NCBI RefSeq assembly: GCF_019649055.1
Contig: NW_026570314.1
Location: 310,001 to 374,000, forward strand
Origin: Paramacrobiotus metropolitanus
Taxonomy: Eukaryota > Tardigrada > Eutardigrada > Parachela > Macrobiotidae
DNA: 64,000 nucleotides
Direction: 5' to 3'
A model generated the notes under the pieces. It saw only the letters and a list, made by a program, of their open reading frames with translations, did not search any database and was not told the DNA's origin. Shown here in pieces: positions 61,842-64,000 of the stretch (position 1 is its first letter; each line of letters starts with the position of its first letter). The translations under genes and the position numbers were made by a program.

Positions 61842-63997
61842 CGAACAAATCTCACATTCCCGGCTACTTTCTCTACCGCTTCGTCAATACCAGGCCACCA
61901 AACGTGGCTTCTCGCTTCCGCTTTCATCTTCACTACGCCTGTATGCGTACTGTGTAAGTACTTCAGTATCTGTGCACGCAACGAACTGGGGATAACTACT
62001 CGGTTATTCCACAGTAAACAACCATCGCATATTGAATATGCGTTCTTCCGGCGACTGTACGCCACTAACTCTGTTGGAACCTTGTTTGGCCATACATTCA
62101 AATGGAACTGTTTGACTCGGTCAATCTCACTGTCTTTCGCACTCGCTGCACGAATCACTTCAGCTGATACTGGCATACTGGATAGAATTTCACTTTCTAT
62201 CAAATTGACCACTTCTGTCTTGCCCAAATCTTCTTCGTCAAACAAATCTGATGACTTAATCGGCAGTCTACTGAGACCATCTGCCTGACCAAAATCTGAC
62301 GTTCTACGGTACTCGATTCGGAACGTGTAACCCATGAGCACAATGGCCCACTGCTGCAACCTGTTTGCAGTAACTACTGGCACACCTTTCTTGCTTCCGA
62401 ACACCGTAACCAGCGGCTTATGGTCAGTTAACAAGACGAACTCTCGACCGTACAGATACTGGTGAAACCGTTTTACACCAAAGACTAAACCGAGTGCCTC
62501 CTTCTCAATTTGACCGTAATTCTGCTCAGCTGATGTCAGCGTCTTCGATATGTGCGCTATCGGCTTATCACTACCGTCAGGCATCCTGTGGCTCAACACT
62601 GCACCTATACCATACTTCGATGCATCAGCTGCCAACACTAGCGGCAATTCAGGGTTGAAATGCACTAACTGAGTAGCTTTCGTCAAATCATCTTTTAGCG
62701 ACAAGAATTCTTTCTTTCTCTCACACCCTTGCAAGATACTTTCAATGAGCTGCTGAAATATACTAGGCGCACTGGCCACACCGAACGGCAGTCGGTTGTA
62801 TTTAAACAAACCCTTATGGGTATTAATAACGAGCAGCTTCGAACTCTCATCGTCAACTGGGATCTGATTATAAGCTTCTCTCAAATCAATCTTGCAAAAC
62901 ACTACACCGCCATTTAATTTGGCAAAAAGCTCATCTGGGTGCGGTAGCGGATACTTGTGCACGTCAAGTGCATCATTCAGACCAGTGCTCAAATCAGAAC
63001 ATATCCTGAAATTTTTCTTCGGTTTCTTTATGTAAACCGTCGGCGCTGCCCACTCGGCATGATCAACGGGTGTTAGGACACCTATACTGACTAACCGGTC
63101 AATATCTTCTTCAACTTCTTCCTTCAAAGCAAACGGCACGGGTCTGGCTTTACAAAACACTGGCCTCGCATTCTCCTTGAGATACAGATGCGCCTTAAAA
63201 TTCTTGCAACACCCGAGCTCATCTCGGAATACAGCCTTATGCTTCTGTAGCACATGCGCCAACTTCAGCTTCTCAGTTACTGTGCAGACGTTACCTTGTT
63301 GCAACTGCTTCAAACTCAATGCACTAAGCTCTAACTGAGATATCCAATCACGGCCAATAATGCTACAACCACGCTCTGTCACTAGCGCTTTCAGCGTTTT
63401 CATTACGCCTCTATGCTGTACCTGTACCTCGACAGTACCCATCAGCGGTATCTGATGACCAGTAAAACTGTGCAGTACTTCATCTGCTTTTCTCAACTTC
63501 GGCGCTCCAACCCTGCGCCATGTCAGCTTACTCATGATTGTCACTGACGATCCTGTGTCTAACTCCATTGGCACGTTCTTACCGTTCATCGTTAACGGTA
63601 CAAATATCGACGTGGGCGTCACTGGACCTGTCCTCAGTACATCGTACTCCTGAGTTCTGACATAATTAGTCCTTCTCTGATCTCTGCCTTCCTTCTTCGG
63701 TGCCTTGCACACCTTGGCAGTATGCCCTGTCTTTCCACAGTTATAGCACTTTGCATTCTTGTGCGGACAATCTGGCTTCATATGACTGGTAGAGCCACAG
63801 CCAAAACATGCTGACTTACGACCAACATTGTTGTTACCACCGCGACCTCTAAAACGACCTCGGCCACGCCCATGAAAACCTCCGCGTTTTATAGCGGCTA
63901 CATCTGGCGACTGCGACTTTGAACCTGACTGCTTCGCATCTGCACGACTCTGCTCATACTTATCTGCTTCTTCGTACAGCGTATCGAACTTCTCCAC
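61835..63997 (-). CDS. pol: Minus-strand element: Gag end, protease, RT, RNase H, integrase zinc domain
   Basis: This frame of 720 codons has two zinc knuckles, CFGCGSTSHMKPDC and CYNCGKTGHTAKVC, at about 61-97 after an RGG-rich stretch. Protease MELDTGSSVTIMSKL is near 145. RT blocks VFCKIDLREAYNQIP and YNRLPFGVASAPSIFQQL lie near 370-420, RNase H VLAADASKYGIGAVL near 460 with LLTDHKPL, and the integrase zinc region starts near the end (THTGVVKMKAEARSHVWWPG). It is open to the window edge, so its start is not in view. Confidence 0.88.
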   Translation of the reverse strand: MEKFDTLYEEADKYEQSRADAKQSGSKSQSPDVAAIKRGGFHGRGRGRFRGRGGNNNVGRKSACFGCGSTSHMKPDCPHKNAKCYNCGKTGHTAKVCKAPKKEGRDQRRTNYVRTQEYDVLRTGPVTPTSIFVPLTMNGKNVPMELDTGSSVTIMSKLTWRRVGAPKLRKADEVLHSFTGHQIPLMGTVEVQVQHRGVMKTLKALVTERGCSIIGRDWISQLELSALSLKQLQQGNVCTVTEKLKLAHVLQKHKAVFRDELGCCKNFKAHLYLKENARPVFCKARPVPFALKEEVEEDIDRLVSIGVLTPVDHAEWAAPTVYIKKPKKNFRICSDLSTGLNDALDVHKYPLPHPDELFAKLNGGVVFCKIDLREAYNQIPVDDESSKLLVINTHKGLFKYNRLPFGVASAPSIFQQLIESILQGCERKKEFLSLKDDLTKATQLVHFNPELPLVLAADASKYGIGAVLSHRMPDGSDKPIAHISKTLTSAEQNYGQIEKEALGLVFGVKRFHQYLYGREFVLLTDHKPLVTVFGSKKGVPVVTANRLQQWAIVLMGYTFRIEYRRTSDFGQADGLSRLPIKSSDLFDEEDLGKTEVVNLIESEILSSMPVSAEVIRAASAKDSEIDRVKQFHLNVWPNKVPTELVAYSRRKNAYSICDGCLLWNNRVVIPSSLRAQILKYLHSTHTGVVKMKAEARSHVWWPGIDEAVEKVAGNVRFVRC

Positions 63998-64000
63998 TGA

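Larger units (their letters stand above)
60309..64000 (-). mobile_element. Ty3/gypsy-type element on the minus strand, cut by the window edge
   Basis: On the minus strand the order is Gag end with two zinc knuckles, protease, RT, RNase H, integrase, basic/Ala-rich tail, polypurine tract and a short candidate LTR. The two-knuckle Gag and the short LTR resemble the Mag/SURL lineage, but I am not sure. The other end lies outside the window, so age cannot be read from the LTRs. It looks broken, with about two breaks in view. Confidence 0.8.

Noticed and set aside
1-64000. tRNA or rRNA genes.
   Set aside because: I looked for cloverleaf-type boxes (A/B box words such as GGTTCGAATCC) and rRNA-like stretches and saw none. 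A dedicated covariance search could not be run.

Overview
This window is animal DNA: short GT-AG introns, F-box, BTB/BACK and PDZ genes in duplicated clusters, and Ty3/gypsy-type LTR retrotransposons. The style of the F-box and BTB gene families makes me think of a tardigrade or another small ecdysozoan. That is a guess; nothing here fixes the species.

Layout. (1) 121-1545, minus strand: the 3' half (exons 4-9) of a BTB-BACK gene whose last exons encode a PDZ domain. (2) 1612-38558: a very large LTR retrotransposon (435/436-bp LTRs about 99% alike, 4-bp target duplication CTTT). It sits in intron 3 of that gene, whose exons 1-3 lie beyond it at 38828-39400. Its order is leader, Gag-like, protease, RT/RNase H, integrase, AT-hook tail, two giant accessory frames of helical modules, then an acidic frame and a long mostly non-coding 3' part. 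Inside it, about 22042-29570, lies a second Ty3-type element with an envelope-like segment; the host element alone is about 29.4 kb. (3) 39-59.4 kb: a duplicated cluster of F-box genes (plus strand; F1-F4) and BTB-BACK genes (minus strand; BTB2, BTB3). F2, F4 and BTB3 read through cleanly; F1, F3, BTB1 and BTB2 carry lesions. (4) 60309-64000, minus strand: a third Ty3-type element running off the right edge, with a short candidate LTR.

How the genes may work together: F-box and BTB-BACK proteins are the substrate adaptors of CUL1 and CUL3 ubiquitin ligases, so the cluster is a paired set of adaptors amplified as divergent BTB(-)/F-box(+) units. Two points look new to me. One is the BTB-BACK-PDZ fusion, seen in two paralogues with matching splice sites and phases. 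The other is a set of more than 20 small, mostly perfect hairpins along the sense strand of the giant element: the stem sequences differ, but the loop is nearly always five bases of A and C (ACACA or ACAAA), with a second class looped by TGAA.
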